Below, piece after piece: positions 25,539 through 33,807 of a stretch of DNA of 64,000 nt. Location of the stretch: NCBI GenBank assembly GCA_018399255.1, contig JAGYPA010000019.1, forward strand, positions 1 through 64,000, written 5' to 3'. The translations under genes and the position numbers were made by a program. The notes under the pieces were generated by a model, which saw nothing but the letters and a program-made list of their open reading frames with translations, had not been told where the DNA came from and did no database searches. Numbering within the stretch: position 1 is the stretch's first letter; every line of letters starts with the position of its first letter. The stretch is from Spirochaetales bacterium. GTDB taxonomy: Bacteria; Spirochaetota; Spirochaetia; JABMQR01.

Positions 25539-26417
25539 TCAGCGTATAGTATAGAGGTCGGCAAGATTGACCGGCTCAAGAGCGAGTTCGAACAGGTCTT
25601 TCCTGCGGGTTGCAAACAGGGGTATTACTCCCGGTCCATGACCGCTCAGCATCGAATTTCCATGAACCACCAGTCCCACGGTAAGAGATCCGGTTCTCAT
25701 GGAAGCACCGTATGTGGTATCGTAGTCAGTTACGGCAACAATATCTCCCAGACGAATATCGCTGAGAGAATGCGCTTCGCGCTGAACGGAATCTGTTGTC
25801 TGGATATCCACATCTCCCCGCAGCGTATTGCCGGTTCCCAGACCGGACCCCATCAGCAATCCGGGAAGGATTTTTGTTACCCCCATGACTATCCTGCCGT
25901 TTCTTTCTTTCACAGGCAAACGGCTGAGAAGATCGGGGCTCATGTTTCGCAGCAGGATATCGGGATAATCGAGCAGAACCATATTGAAGCCATGGGTCTC
26001 GATTCTCACTGCATCATCGGGAGTAACTGCTTTAAGCGTTTCTTCATCAAACCATACCAGAACTCTCTCAGCACCGCCGTGCTTACCGGTTACAAAACCT
26101 TCCTTGCCGACTATCGGCTGGACATCCTGCATGGCGGCCTTGACAATAACGGCTCTGTTGCCGATGCAGGAAAAGTGATTCAAAGCCCGGCTTTTATTCA
26201 CATCGGCATGAACGAGCGAAACTCCCGGTTCAATATGATCGGCAGCCCATCCGAAAGCCGGGTCTCCAATTGAGACATTGATGCTTACCCCGCCTGTTCC
26301 GAAAAAATTGACAATATTCCCCTCGCTGCCGACCATGGTGGGATTTGCACCGCAGGAACTGTCACTCACCGTTCCGACGGCGACCCCTCGAATTAAGGTA
26401 TCAGCATTTGTACGCAT
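25539..26417 (-). CDS. DUF4438-like protein
   Basis: This 292-residue protein has no catalytic motif that I can name. Its glycine-rich segments (GTGGVSINVSIGDPAFGW, MGVTKILPGLLMGSGLG, VHGNSMLSGHGPGVIPLF) and length resemble the DUF4438 family, known from a Thermotoga structure of unclear function. Conserved Asp/His pairs (VTDYDTTYGASMR) suggest a metal- or sugar-binding site. GAGGAGCTGAGTA precedes the ATG, inside the end of the PLP enzyme gene upstream, so the two are coupled. The family name is from memory of sequence style and needs a profile search. Confidence 0.55.
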   Translation of the reverse strand: MRTNADTLIRGVAVGTVSDSSCGANPTMVGSEGNIVNFFGTGGVSINVSIGDPAFGWAADHIEPGVSLVHADVNKSRALNHFSCIGNRAVIVKAAMQDVQPIVGKEGFVTGKHGGAERVLVWFDEETLKAVTPDDAVRIETHGFNMVLLDYPDILLRNMSPDLLSRLPVKERNGRIVMGVTKILPGLLMGSGLGTGNTLRGDVDIQTTDSVQREAHSLSDIRLGDIVAVTDYDTTYGASMRTGSLTVGLVVHGNSMLSGHGPGVIPLFATRRKDLFELALEPVNLADLYTIR

Positions 26418-26420
26418 TAC

Positions 26421-27593
26421 TCAGCTCCTCTGCAAATATGTATGTAATAGAGCAAAAAACTGCTCCTGCTCATCTTCAGTATTGACGAAATGGCTGCATA
26501 TCCTGACCTGATCGGGCTGCTCCAAAGAACTTATCTGTATGCTGCCGTGTTCCCAGGCATATGCTGAAAACTCGACCCCGGTTCCTTTATTCAGCCTGAT
26601 GGTTATTATTCCGGATGATTTTTCCTGATCCATCGGGGTCACAACTATATTTCCAAAGGTTTCCCGAAGCCGCTGCTTGAAGGAATGGGCTTTGGCGGCG
26701 ATCGTTGAAAAGACCCGGTCCCAGCCCAGCTCTTCAATAAGCTGCATGGCTTTCAGCCACCCGGCAAAAAGGGTAACCGCTGAAGTTCCATACTCGTATC
26801 TATCCATATCGGGCTTCCATTCGACACTGCCCTGCAGATCGTAGCTCACCTGAGACTTGGATCCGATCAGTGAAGGAAAAAGCTTTTTCATTGCATCTCT
26901 TCTGACATAGAGTGCACCGGTTCCCTGAGGCCCGAGCATCCATTTATGTCCGCAAAGAGCATATGCGTCACATCCGATCTCCCGCACATCTACCGGGATA
27001 TTGCCGACGCTCTGAGCTCCGTCAATCAGAGAGAAAACTCCATAGCTTCTGGCAGCCGCCGACAGTTCCCTGACGGGAAGCCGGAAACCGGTCTGACGAG
27101 ATACGTGACTGACCGAGAGCACCTTGCAATGACCGGATTTAAGAACTGTTTCCAGCTGGTCAAGAAGCATGCTGTCTGAATGGAGCGCATCTAAAAACAC
27201 CACTTCGCAGGCAAACCTGCGGGCAAGATTGTACCAGGGTAGAATATTTGCCGGGTGCTCATGCTTCGTCAGGATTATTCTGTCTCCCGGGTTGAGCCTG
27301 ATCCCCCATCCAATCAGGTTTATGCCGTTGGTGGTATGGTCGGTAAGAGCCAACTCGCCCTCCCGACATCCTGTAAAAGCAGCAAGCTTCTTCCGGAATG
27401 CGGTTTTCATCTCCTGAACTGCAGTATGTATCTCTTTCGAGGAGGGCAGCATTCCTTCATACTTCTGCCAGGAGCAAACCTCATCCAGAACTGATAAGGG
27501 CTTTGATGAATACCCGCCCCACTGGTAATTGATAAATTTGTCAATATTGATGAATTGTTTTCTGAACTGGATTATTTCGGAATTTTTAAGCAT
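26421..27593 (-). CDS. Class V PLP-dependent aminotransferase/epimerase-like enzyme
   Basis: This 390-residue enzyme has the class V fold-type I pattern: TDHTTNGINLIGWG near residue 84, HEHPANILPWYNLA (111-124), the PLP-contact IDGAQSVG with D191, and the Schiff-base lysine in CGHKWMLGPQGTG with K217. It is most like the isopenicillin-N-epimerase/cysteine-desulfurase group. The reaction could be racemisation, C-S or C-N lyase, or transamination; it cannot be narrowed by eye. It is between the ABC binding protein and the DUF4438-like gene, so it probably acts on the amino part of the imported compound. The ribosome-binding site is weak. Confidence 0.85.
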   Translation of the reverse strand: MLKNSEIIQFRKQFINIDKFINYQWGGYSSKPLSVLDEVCSWQKYEGMLPSSKEIHTAVQEMKTAFRKKLAAFTGCREGELALTDHTTNGINLIGWGIRLNPGDRIILTKHEHPANILPWYNLARRFACEVVFLDALHSDSMLLDQLETVLKSGHCKVLSVSHVSRQTGFRLPVRELSAAARSYGVFSLIDGAQSVGNIPVDVREIGCDAYALCGHKWMLGPQGTGALYVRRDAMKKLFPSLIGSKSQVSYDLQGSVEWKPDMDRYEYGTSAVTLFAGWLKAMQLIEELGWDRVFSTIAAKAHSFKQRLRETFGNIVVTPMDQEKSSGIITIRLNKGTGVEFSAYAWEHGSIQISSLEQPDQVRICSHFVNTEDEQEQFFALLHTYLQRS

Positions 27594-27646
27594 GATCCAC
27601 TGGCGGATGCTTCAGCTGCGCCGGCTGGTTATTCAGTTCAAGATTT

Positions 27647-27680
27647 GGGGCGCCAACCGTTTCGGTTACGCTGGCGCCCC
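27647..27680 (-). terminator. Strong hairpin after binding-protein gene
   Basis: GGGGCGCCA (27647-27655) pairs perfectly with TGGCGCCCC (27672-27680), with an inner AACCG/CGGTT. It starts 15 bases after the binding-protein stop on the minus strand. No T-run follows, so it may stabilise the upstream message or attenuate transcription rather than fully terminate it. Confidence 0.65.
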
Positions 27681-27695
27681 AATTGATTAGATCTG

Positions 27696-29126
27696 TTATC
27701 TGGTGCCTGTCTCTATGGCATTTTTAAGCCAATTATCGAGATATCGCTGAACTTGAGCTATATCAGCATCGATATTGTCTTCTTCAAGACCTTTGAACAG
27801 GATACTGTCACGAACCATTGGAAACAGCTGCGACCAGACCGAAAGCATTCCGTACTTCTCGTATCCGTGCCCAATCTGAAGAGCTTCCATGCTCACCTTG
27901 GAAAGCGGATCGGCAGGATTGAGAAAACTCATTCCCTCTGGAACGATAGGAGCAAGCCAGCGGGCTTCATAGTTTTCACGCTGCACTTCTTCTGAAGCCA
28001 GATATTTGATGATTTCGTAGGAGGCATCAGGATTTTTTGCTGTTACCGGAATACCCCAGGTATGCACATTCCCTGCTGCAGCCAGCTGCATTCTTCCATC
28101 CATCTCGACGGTCGGATAAGGATAGACTTTGTAGCGGGAAAGGGTTTCCAGATCACCTGAATCATATAAAGCCTTAAAACGGCCTCCGCTGTCGGTGTTC
28201 ATGAGAATAGCAATATTGTTTTTGTTGGTATAAAAGTTTTCTGCACCTTGCCGGTTGTTCCAGCCTGCCGGCATAAGCGCAGTGAACGCCTTCATCTGGG
28301 CCAGAGTTTCATATATTTCTTCGGTAATGTTAGGCAAATCCCACGACAGTTTTGAAAGATCCCCGCCGATATACTCATCTACCGGCCAATCAACCAGCCA
28401 GTCCACCCGTTTTGTTTTGGTCTGCATGAGAGCCCGGAAGGTCTCGTAGGGAGCCCATTCAAAGCCGCCGTAAATCTTGTCCCCATTGGCATTGGTTTTA
28501 CCATGAATTGCCTTGGCCGCTTCATAAAGGTCCTGATAGGTTGCCCCGTCGGGTGGGATAGGAACACCAGCTTCTTCAAAGAGCTTTACATCTACAATAT
28601 GAGTAAATGTATAGCCCGATTTCGGCATGCTGTAGTGGTCATCACCCATCTTCATAATATTAGAATTCCAGAAAACTTCTCCAAAAGTTTCTGCAGGATC
28701 ATAATCCTTATCGCTTTCAAGGTATGAATTGAGTGAAATCAGCTTCCCGTTGAAGGCCCTGACATGGTTTTGTCCGCCCGCCAGGTGAACAGCATCATAC
28801 TCGCCTGACTCAATTCCCGTTTCGAGCTTCACTATGTAGCTGGACCAGGGTACTTCGACAAATTCTATGGTTACACCGGGATTCGCCTCCATCAGCGGCT
28901 GCATGAGAGTCTCCCAGCCCTTCATCTTGGCACCAGTAACCGGGTCGATGTAATCCTTAGCGTTCTCACCTCCGATCATTATGTAGTATTTTCCTGGAGG
29001 AATTGATCCAATCCCTTCCATCGCTGGTGATGAGTCAGCTTCCTGCTGAGCCCCGGCAAAAGCCACGGTCGCGGCTGAAAGCAGAACAGCTGTCAGCATC
29101 AAAAAGATAGTCATCTTTTTTCCCAT
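27696..29126 (-). CDS. ABC transporter substrate-binding protein, family 1 (sugar type)
   Basis: This 476-residue secreted protein has a signal peptide (GKKMTIFLMLTAVLLSAATV) ending AFAGAQQEADS. No lipobox cysteine is present, so the usual lipoprotein anchor is missing and it may be free in the periplasm. The mature part has the type I periplasmic-binding fold of oligosaccharide carriers: GWETLMQPLMEANPGVTIEF, then IAILMNTDSGGRF and NPDASYEIIKYLASEEVQ near the C-terminus. AAAGGAG precedes the ATG. It completes a permease-permease-binding-protein set. The ligand is unknown but is probably the substrate handled by the propeller proteins downstream. Confidence 0.88.
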   Translation of the reverse strand: MGKKMTIFLMLTAVLLSAATVAFAGAQQEADSSPAMEGIGSIPPGKYYIMIGGENAKDYIDPVTGAKMKGWETLMQPLMEANPGVTIEFVEVPWSSYIVKLETGIESGEYDAVHLAGGQNHVRAFNGKLISLNSYLESDKDYDPAETFGEVFWNSNIMKMGDDHYSMPKSGYTFTHIVDVKLFEEAGVPIPPDGATYQDLYEAAKAIHGKTNANGDKIYGGFEWAPYETFRALMQTKTKRVDWLVDWPVDEYIGGDLSKLSWDLPNITEEIYETLAQMKAFTALMPAGWNNRQGAENFYTNKNNIAILMNTDSGGRFKALYDSGDLETLSRYKVYPYPTVEMDGRMQLAAAGNVHTWGIPVTAKNPDASYEIIKYLASEEVQRENYEARWLAPIVPEGMSFLNPADPLSKVSMEALQIGHGYEKYGMLSVWSQLFPMVRDSILFKGLEEDNIDADIAQVQRYLDNWLKNAIETGTR

Positions 29127-29163
29127 AATCTTACTCTCCTTTACTATGTTTTTTCTATTGGGA

Positions 29164-30021
29164 TTATTGTTTCAGTCCTGTCAGAGCAACGCTCTCGACA
29201 ATATACCTTTGGAAAAATAGAAATACGATAATTACCGGAATAACAGAGATTACGGCCAGTGCCATAACCACTCCGGGATAAAGGTTGTCCGCATTGGCTG
29301 TAAACAGCGCTATACCGATCTGAATTGTGTACATCCGCTGACTGTTCATGACAATCAAAGGCCAGAGAAATGAGTTCCAGCTCCCGATGAACAGGAGGAT
29401 GGCAAGGGTCGCAACAATAGGTTTTGCAATGGGAAAGAATATCCTCCAGAAAATACTGTACTCACTGGCACCGTCAATAAATGCCGACTCTTTAAGAGCA
29501 TTGGGCATCGTGTCAAAATACTGCTTTGCAAGAAAGGTTCCCAGTACATAACTTATGTAGGGTAAGATTGCGGCTGCATGCGTATTCAGCAGTCCCATGG
29601 CCCTGAACATCCGCCACATGGGAATTGCGGTCATCTCAAAAGGCACCATGATCGTAGCCATGAAAATCAGGAAAAGGGCTTTCTTGAATCTGAAACGAAT
29701 TTTTGAAAATGCGTAGCCGGCAAAAAGGGATGACAGTGAACCCAAAATTACGGCGAAAAAGGTAATAATCGATGTATTGAAGTAATAACGCGCCATAGGG
29801 ACATTCATGAAACCGATGTAGTAGTTTCTAAAAGTAGGTTCCGGAGGAAAAAATCGGGGAGGAAAAGGCAGCTGTGTGTTGGCACTCAAATCCAGACTGG
29901 TTCCAATCATCCAGACAAACGGAACAATTACTAAAATAACCCCACCAATCAGGAAGGTGTTTATGAGAATCTGGCTGATCATAAAATTCTTTTTGATGGT
30001 TCTTGTACCAAACATCTGCAT
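29164..30021 (-). CDS. ABC transporter permease, MalG type
   Basis: This 285-residue protein has six membrane helices and the cytoplasmic EAA loop ESAFIDGASEYSIFWRIFFP that docks to the ATPase. The C-terminus ends in QRYIVESVALTGLKQ, typical of MalG-like subunits. AGAGGAAG lies at the start; ATG codons at 30021 and 30015 are both possible. It pairs with the MalF-type gene nine bases upstream. No ATP-binding subunit is encoded nearby, so a shared MsmK/MalK-like ATPase elsewhere must energise the complex. Confidence 0.9.
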   Translation of the reverse strand: MQMFGTRTIKKNFMISQILINTFLIGGVILVIVPFVWMIGTSLDLSANTQLPFPPRFFPPEPTFRNYYIGFMNVPMARYYFNTSIITFFAVILGSLSSLFAGYAFSKIRFRFKKALFLIFMATIMVPFEMTAIPMWRMFRAMGLLNTHAAAILPYISYVLGTFLAKQYFDTMPNALKESAFIDGASEYSIFWRIFFPIAKPIVATLAILLFIGSWNSFLWPLIVMNSQRMYTIQIGIALFTANADNLYPGVVMALAVISVIPVIIVFLFFQRYIVESVALTGLKQ

Positions 30022-30030
30022 CTTCCTCTA

Positions 30031-31002
30031 TCAGTAGTCGCTGTCGTTGAATTTGATGAATTTCATATTTATAAAAGTCATGAAAAATATGATGATGAAC
30101 AGAAGGACTGAAATAGTTGCTCCATAAGTGACATTTGCGCTCTTGAAAGCCACGGTATACATATACATGACCGTGGTAAAAAGACTTCCACCTGGAAGTC
30201 CTTCCTCTCCCCCGAGAACAAAGGTTTCGTTGAAGCGCTTCATAGCACCGATAAGCGTCATGATAAGAACATACATAAGAATAGGACGTGAACGTGGTAT
30301 TGTGATGTACCACCACTTTTTCAGCGGGTTTGCACCGTCAATATCGGCTGCCTCATACATTTCTTTACTGATCGTCTGTAATGCTGCAAGACAGATAAGA
30401 ACATTGAAACCCATTCGCAGCCAGAACGAGAAAATAACTACCGTAATAGGCGCGTAATTCACGCTGGTAAGCCATCCGATCGGAGCTATGTTAAACCAGG
30501 AAAGAACATAATTTACTATTCCCATTTCAGATGAATAAAAAACAAACCTGAAAACAATAGCAGTTGCCGTGACCGATGTGATATTGGGGAGATAATAGAC
30601 TACTTTGTAGATATTGCCGACCCGATAGGCATTGTTAATAAGGGTTGCAATAATGAAGGTCAGAGGAACGGTAATTACCACCTCCATCAAAGCCATTTTG
30701 ATAGTAGTTCCCAGGGTACGCCACAAAACAAAGTCTGAAAAAGCAAACCGATAGTTCATCAACCCGACAAAGCGATTGATGCCTGCGCCGGGCTGGATAA
30801 TAAAGAAGGAGAGGCGAAAGCTCTCCATAATCGGAAAGAGCACCAGGCCGAAAATCCCGATGAGCATCGGGAGGAGAAAGACAAAGGCGGTGCCGTTATT
30901 CTCGGTCAGACTCCGTTTGTAAAATATTGAGCGGAAACGCTTCTTTTCATTCTTGTTATGTCTGTTGTTCGTTTTTACGGTAGAATGAAGTTGTTTCGCC
31001 AC
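30031..31002 (-). CDS. ABC transporter permease, MalF type
   Basis: A GTG at 31002 preceded by GGAGGAG is the best start and gives 323 residues; an ATG at 31131 would add an unlikely 43-residue leader overlapping the promoter region. The protein has six helices, a basic N-terminal tail (RHNKNEKKRFRSIF) and the EAA loop MYEAADIDGANPLKKWWYIT. It forms the membrane channel with the MalG-type subunit. A response-regulator-type promoter region precedes it, suggesting induction through the two-component system encoded just upstream. Confidence 0.87.
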   Translation of the reverse strand: MAKQLHSTVKTNNRHNKNEKKRFRSIFYKRSLTENNGTAFVFLLPMLIGIFGLVLFPIMESFRLSFFIIQPGAGINRFVGLMNYRFAFSDFVLWRTLGTTIKMALMEVVITVPLTFIIATLINNAYRVGNIYKVVYYLPNITSVTATAIVFRFVFYSSEMGIVNYVLSWFNIAPIGWLTSVNYAPITVVIFSFWLRMGFNVLICLAALQTISKEMYEAADIDGANPLKKWWYITIPRSRPILMYVLIMTLIGAMKRFNETFVLGGEEGLPGGSLFTTVMYMYTVAFKSANVTYGATISVLLFIIIFFMTFINMKFIKFNDSDY

Positions 31003-31059
31003 GAGGCATCTCCTCCGTCTCTTCAAATCCTGTTTATGAATATTTCTTTGTACAGTGTG

Positions 31060-31163
31060 AGTATAGGGGGTGAATACCGCTGCGGGCAAGTTACAGCGAT
31101 ACTGAATACTTGCATCTTTGACTGAATTCAATGAGTACAGCTGTACTGTGTTTTTGTACTGTC
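31060..31163 (-). promoter_or_regulatory. Promoter with repeated TGTACTGT sites before the ABC operon
   Basis: On the minus strand TTGCCC (31089-31084) and TATACT (31065-31060) are 18 bases apart, a plausible sigma-70 promoter. Upstream lies the 14-bp palindrome AGTACAGCTGTACT (31134-31147), and TGTACTGT is repeated directly at 31142-31149 and 31155-31162. A further CTGTACA lies downstream at 31049-31055 (minus strand). The placement suits activation by the LuxR-type response regulator encoded next to it. Confidence 0.5.
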
Positions 31164-31166
31164 CGA

Positions 31167-31859
31167 TTAAAAGCCTGAATCGACGAAGTATTTGAGAGAT
31201 TCCATAATTCTGAATATTTCGGTGCGGTTTGAGACCCCTAGTTTGGAGTAAATAAGGTGTATATAGTTCCTTACCGACTGCTCCTGAATGTTCAGCTGAT
31301 CTGCTATATCTTTGTTGCTGTAGGCTTTCAAAAGCAGGGCCAGAGTCTCTTTTTCTCTAGAGGTTAAGGACTTATAGCGTTTGAGCGTATCCTCGTTGTA
31401 ATTGGGTTTTTGAGAATGGTTAATAATCAGCGACGCTGCCGCATCGGGGTCCAGCTGCATTACGCCAGACTGTACAGCATAGAGGGAATTTATCAGTTCC
31501 AGAGGAGGTCGATTTTTCAGCAGGTATCCAATAGCACCATAAGAGAGAGCTTTCTTAACGTATTCATCATCTTTGAATGTAGTAAACATGACAATTTTTA
31601 TTTCCGGAAAACGTTCATGAATGATCCTGGCAGCCTGAACTCCGTCCATCTTCGGCATGCGTACATCCATGAGAATTATGTCAGGTCTGAATAATTCCGC
31701 TTTTTCCACCGCCTCTTGTCCGTCAAGAGCCTGAGAAACAACACTGATATCCTCAGCCCGGGATTCTATCACGTAGGCAAGACCCTCGAGAAAGATTTTC
31801 TGGTCATCAACCAGCATCAGTTTTATGGACCGGTTTTCAGAGTTCTCGTTCAAATGCAT
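31167..31859 (-). CDS. NarL/LuxR-type response regulator
   Basis: The 230-residue protein has a receiver domain (KLMLVDDQKIFLEG, phosphorylated D65 in ILMDVRMPKMDG, conserved lysine in LLKNRPP) and a C-terminal LuxR helix-turn-helix (LTSREKETLALLLKAYSNKD, then VRNYIHLIYSKLGVSNR). The annotated ATG has no room for a ribosome-binding site; a TTG two codons later sits six bases after AAAGGAG and may be the true start. It overlaps the sensor kinase gene and is transcribed toward the ABC permease operon, whose promoter region carries repeated TGTACTGT sites that it probably binds. Confidence 0.9.
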   Translation of the reverse strand: MHLNENSENRSIKLMLVDDQKIFLEGLAYVIESRAEDISVVSQALDGQEAVEKAELFRPDIILMDVRMPKMDGVQAARIIHERFPEIKIVMFTTFKDDEYVKKALSYGAIGYLLKNRPPLELINSLYAVQSGVMQLDPDAAASLIINHSQKPNYNEDTLKRYKSLTSREKETLALLLKAYSNKDIADQLNIQEQSVRNYIHLIYSKLGVSNRTEIFRIMESLKYFVDSGF

Positions 31860-33084
31860 CTCCTTTCTCAGTTGTTTTCTGCTGCTCCAGCGGAATGGCA
31901 GCTGTCAGCAGGAACCCGTTTACCGGGGTTCCAATTTCATAGCTGCCGCCAATTTTCTCCAATCGCTCCCGCAATCCTTTCAGCCCGATCCCCTCAGTTA
32001 TCGGAGTCTCTCCGCATCCGACTCCGTTGTCATTAATTGACAGTACCAGCATCCCCTGCTTTTCCGTACCGTGTATTATCACCTTAGATGCTTTTCCATG
32101 AATAAAGGCATTAATCAGCCCCTGCTGTATGCAGTGAAAGATAATATAATTTCTTATCTCATCATAATCCCAATTAAGATCATTCCACAGAATATCAACT
32201 TTTACTTTCGTAGCAGTAGTAAACAGATTAATCATGCGAATAACCGAAACCATACCTTTCGGTCGTTCTTTATGCTTTTCCCGGAGTTTGTACAACGCCC
32301 GACGTGTCTCCTCCAGTCCTTCCTGGGCATTCTCTCTCGTTGTATTAATTAATGAAGCTACTCCCAGAGGGTTTCGCTGCATCATATCAATCGCCGCTTC
32401 CATCATCATTATGGTGTTTGTGAGCGTATATCCGACGATATCGTGAATATCACGTGTTATTCGGTTACGTTCCTGCTCAGTTGCCGTTTCTTCAGCCACC
32501 ACCGCGTAATCCTGATACTCCAGATTTGTTTTCGTGAGGCGTTTCATAACCTCCGTTATTTCCTGAATTTCATGCTTTTCATATACCAGTTGTTCTCGAT
32601 AGTAAATCATGCCTGTTACGGAAAAAATAATGACTGCTTCAACAAACAGTAACGTGGCTGTCGTTTCAAAAGAATGCATTTGATTCATAACCCCGCTTGC
32701 TAAAATACTATACCCCAATTCTATTATAAGAAAGCTCAGGGAAAGGATAATACTGATCGGAAACTCTTCATACACTGCTGTTTCTAAAATTATTGTTGTT
32801 AAAAAAAGCAATTCCCAGAGAAAGTAACCAGTTATGTTGGGCAGTATGAAAAAGGAAGCTGCCAGCTGCACAGCAAGAGCAGCTCTTTCTTTTCCTGCAG
32901 TCTTGCAGAAATACTTAATAATTGAACAGATTGATGAAATGCTTAAAAAAACTGTAGTTACCCAGAAAAAAAACCAATCAAATTCATTATCCCGCGCAAG
33001 AAAAAAAAGACCGGCTGAAATTATCCCATAACTTAATAACGTGTTCAGTAATATAATGTTACTTATAACGGGTCTTTTAACCAT
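31837..33084 (-). CDS. Sensor histidine kinase, HisKA_3 (DesK/NarX-like) type
   Basis: This 415-residue protein has about five or six membrane helices (10-160), no large periplasmic loop, then a coiled-coil region and the HisKA_3 motif ERNRITRDIHDIVGYTL with H214. The ATPase domain is visible as NAFIHGKASKV (N box), SINDNGVGCGE (G1) and GIGLKGLRERLEKIGGS (G2). It probably senses a membrane or intracellular cue rather than an external ligand, unless it associates with the binding protein. It pairs with the overlapping response regulator and starts the 15-kb minus-strand block. Confidence 0.88.
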   Translation of the reverse strand: MVKRPVISNIILLNTLLSYGIISAGLFFLARDNEFDWFFFWVTTVFLSISSICSIIKYFCKTAGKERAALAVQLAASFFILPNITGYFLWELLFLTTIILETAVYEEFPISIILSLSFLIIELGYSILASGVMNQMHSFETTATLLFVEAVIIFSVTGMIYYREQLVYEKHEIQEITEVMKRLTKTNLEYQDYAVVAEETATEQERNRITRDIHDIVGYTLTNTIMMMEAAIDMMQRNPLGVASLINTTRENAQEGLEETRRALYKLREKHKERPKGMVSVIRMINLFTTATKVKVDILWNDLNWDYDEIRNYIIFHCIQQGLINAFIHGKASKVIIHGTEKQGMLVLSINDNGVGCGETPITEGIGLKGLRERLEKIGGSYEIGTPVNGFLLTAAIPLEQQKTTEKGDAFEREL

Positions 33085-33188
33085 GGTATTGTTTTTGCCT
33101 TCACTTTTCTAACTGGACAAACCTGATAGAGCAAGCTTCTTAAGGTCACTGTATACAAGAGCTGCGGAGTTTGCAACCAATCAGCAAT

Positions 33189-33200
33189 TTGTTATAACAA
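33189..33200. promoter_or_regulatory. Perfect palindrome TTGTTATAACAA upstream of the sensor kinase
   Basis: This 12-bp perfect palindrome lies 105 bases before the kinase start. It is a better version of the site upstream of the GntR/UTRA gene at 4093-4107. The same region (33240-33300) also has TCTGCGGATCAGGG twice. Confidence 0.45.
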
Positions 33201-33316
33201 TATGATATTAAGACGGGAGGGGGGTTCTGTCAATGTTTTTTAATTCTGCGGATCAGGGAACGTCTGCGGATCAGGGGGTCTGGGGGTCAGTTGGGCTTCG
33301 AATAAGTTCACAGCGG

Positions 33317-33793
33317 CTATTCTTTATACCCGAGGCGCGGATCGGAAAAGTAGTTATCGGCAATTATGCTGGGTTTTGAAATCTCGAGAATCAGGCAGTC
33401 GGTCACGGCTTTGAAGGTGTGACGGGTTGAGGTATCTAGAGGAAGCACATCGCCCGGCAGCATTTCGAAAGTTTTACCCTCCACCGTCATTTCCACGGTG
33501 CCTTTAACGATAAAAAACGTTTCATGCTTCTCTTTATGCATATGTTCAGGACAGCGCTGACCGGCAAACATGAACATATATTTACCGCAGTAGCCGTGGG
33601 TTTCCTCATTGGCAATCCAGAATTCCGTCTCCCCGATGGCAGAAAAGTCCCCAAGCCCGAAATCAAACATCATCGGCTCGCCGGGAGGCAAAGCCACGCC
33701 CATTTCCGCAATTCTATTCAGCACTTTCTCCCGAAGGCGCGCGGAATCCGGACCTTGAAGCGCGTTGGCGTAACCTTTATCTTTCTGACTCAT
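33317..33793 (-). CDS. Cupin-domain protein
   Basis: The start at 33793 has AAGGAG six bases upstream and gives 158 residues. The two cupin motifs are clear: CPEHMHKEKHETFFIVKG (metal His, His and Glu) and GDVLPLDTSTRHTF (final His). Similar single cupins act as sugar isomerases, such as D-lyxose isomerase, or as sugar-binding modules beside sialic-acid synthases. The C-terminus (LEISKPSIIADNYFSDPRL) resembles both. It is the last gene of the Rbs-type transporter operon, 14 bases after the URO-D-like gene, so isomerisation of the imported sugar is a plausible role. Confidence 0.8.
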   Translation of the reverse strand: MSQKDKGYANALQGPDSARLREKVLNRIAEMGVALPPGEPMMFDFGLGDFSAIGETEFWIANEETHGYCGKYMFMFAGQRCPEHMHKEKHETFFIVKGTVEMTVEGKTFEMLPGDVLPLDTSTRHTFKAVTDCLILEISKPSIIADNYFSDPRLGYKE

Positions 33794-33807
33794 AACTGAC
33801 TCCTTAT

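Noticed and set aside
25173-26273. 366-codon open frame antisense to the DUF4438-like gene and paralogue 4
   Set aside because: The minus-strand genes have coupled starts, ribosome-binding sites and family motifs; the antisense frame has none.
30031-31131. Longer MalF-type permease from an ATG at 31131
   Set aside because: It would run through the presumed promoter; the GTG at 31002 has GGAGGAG at correct spacing.
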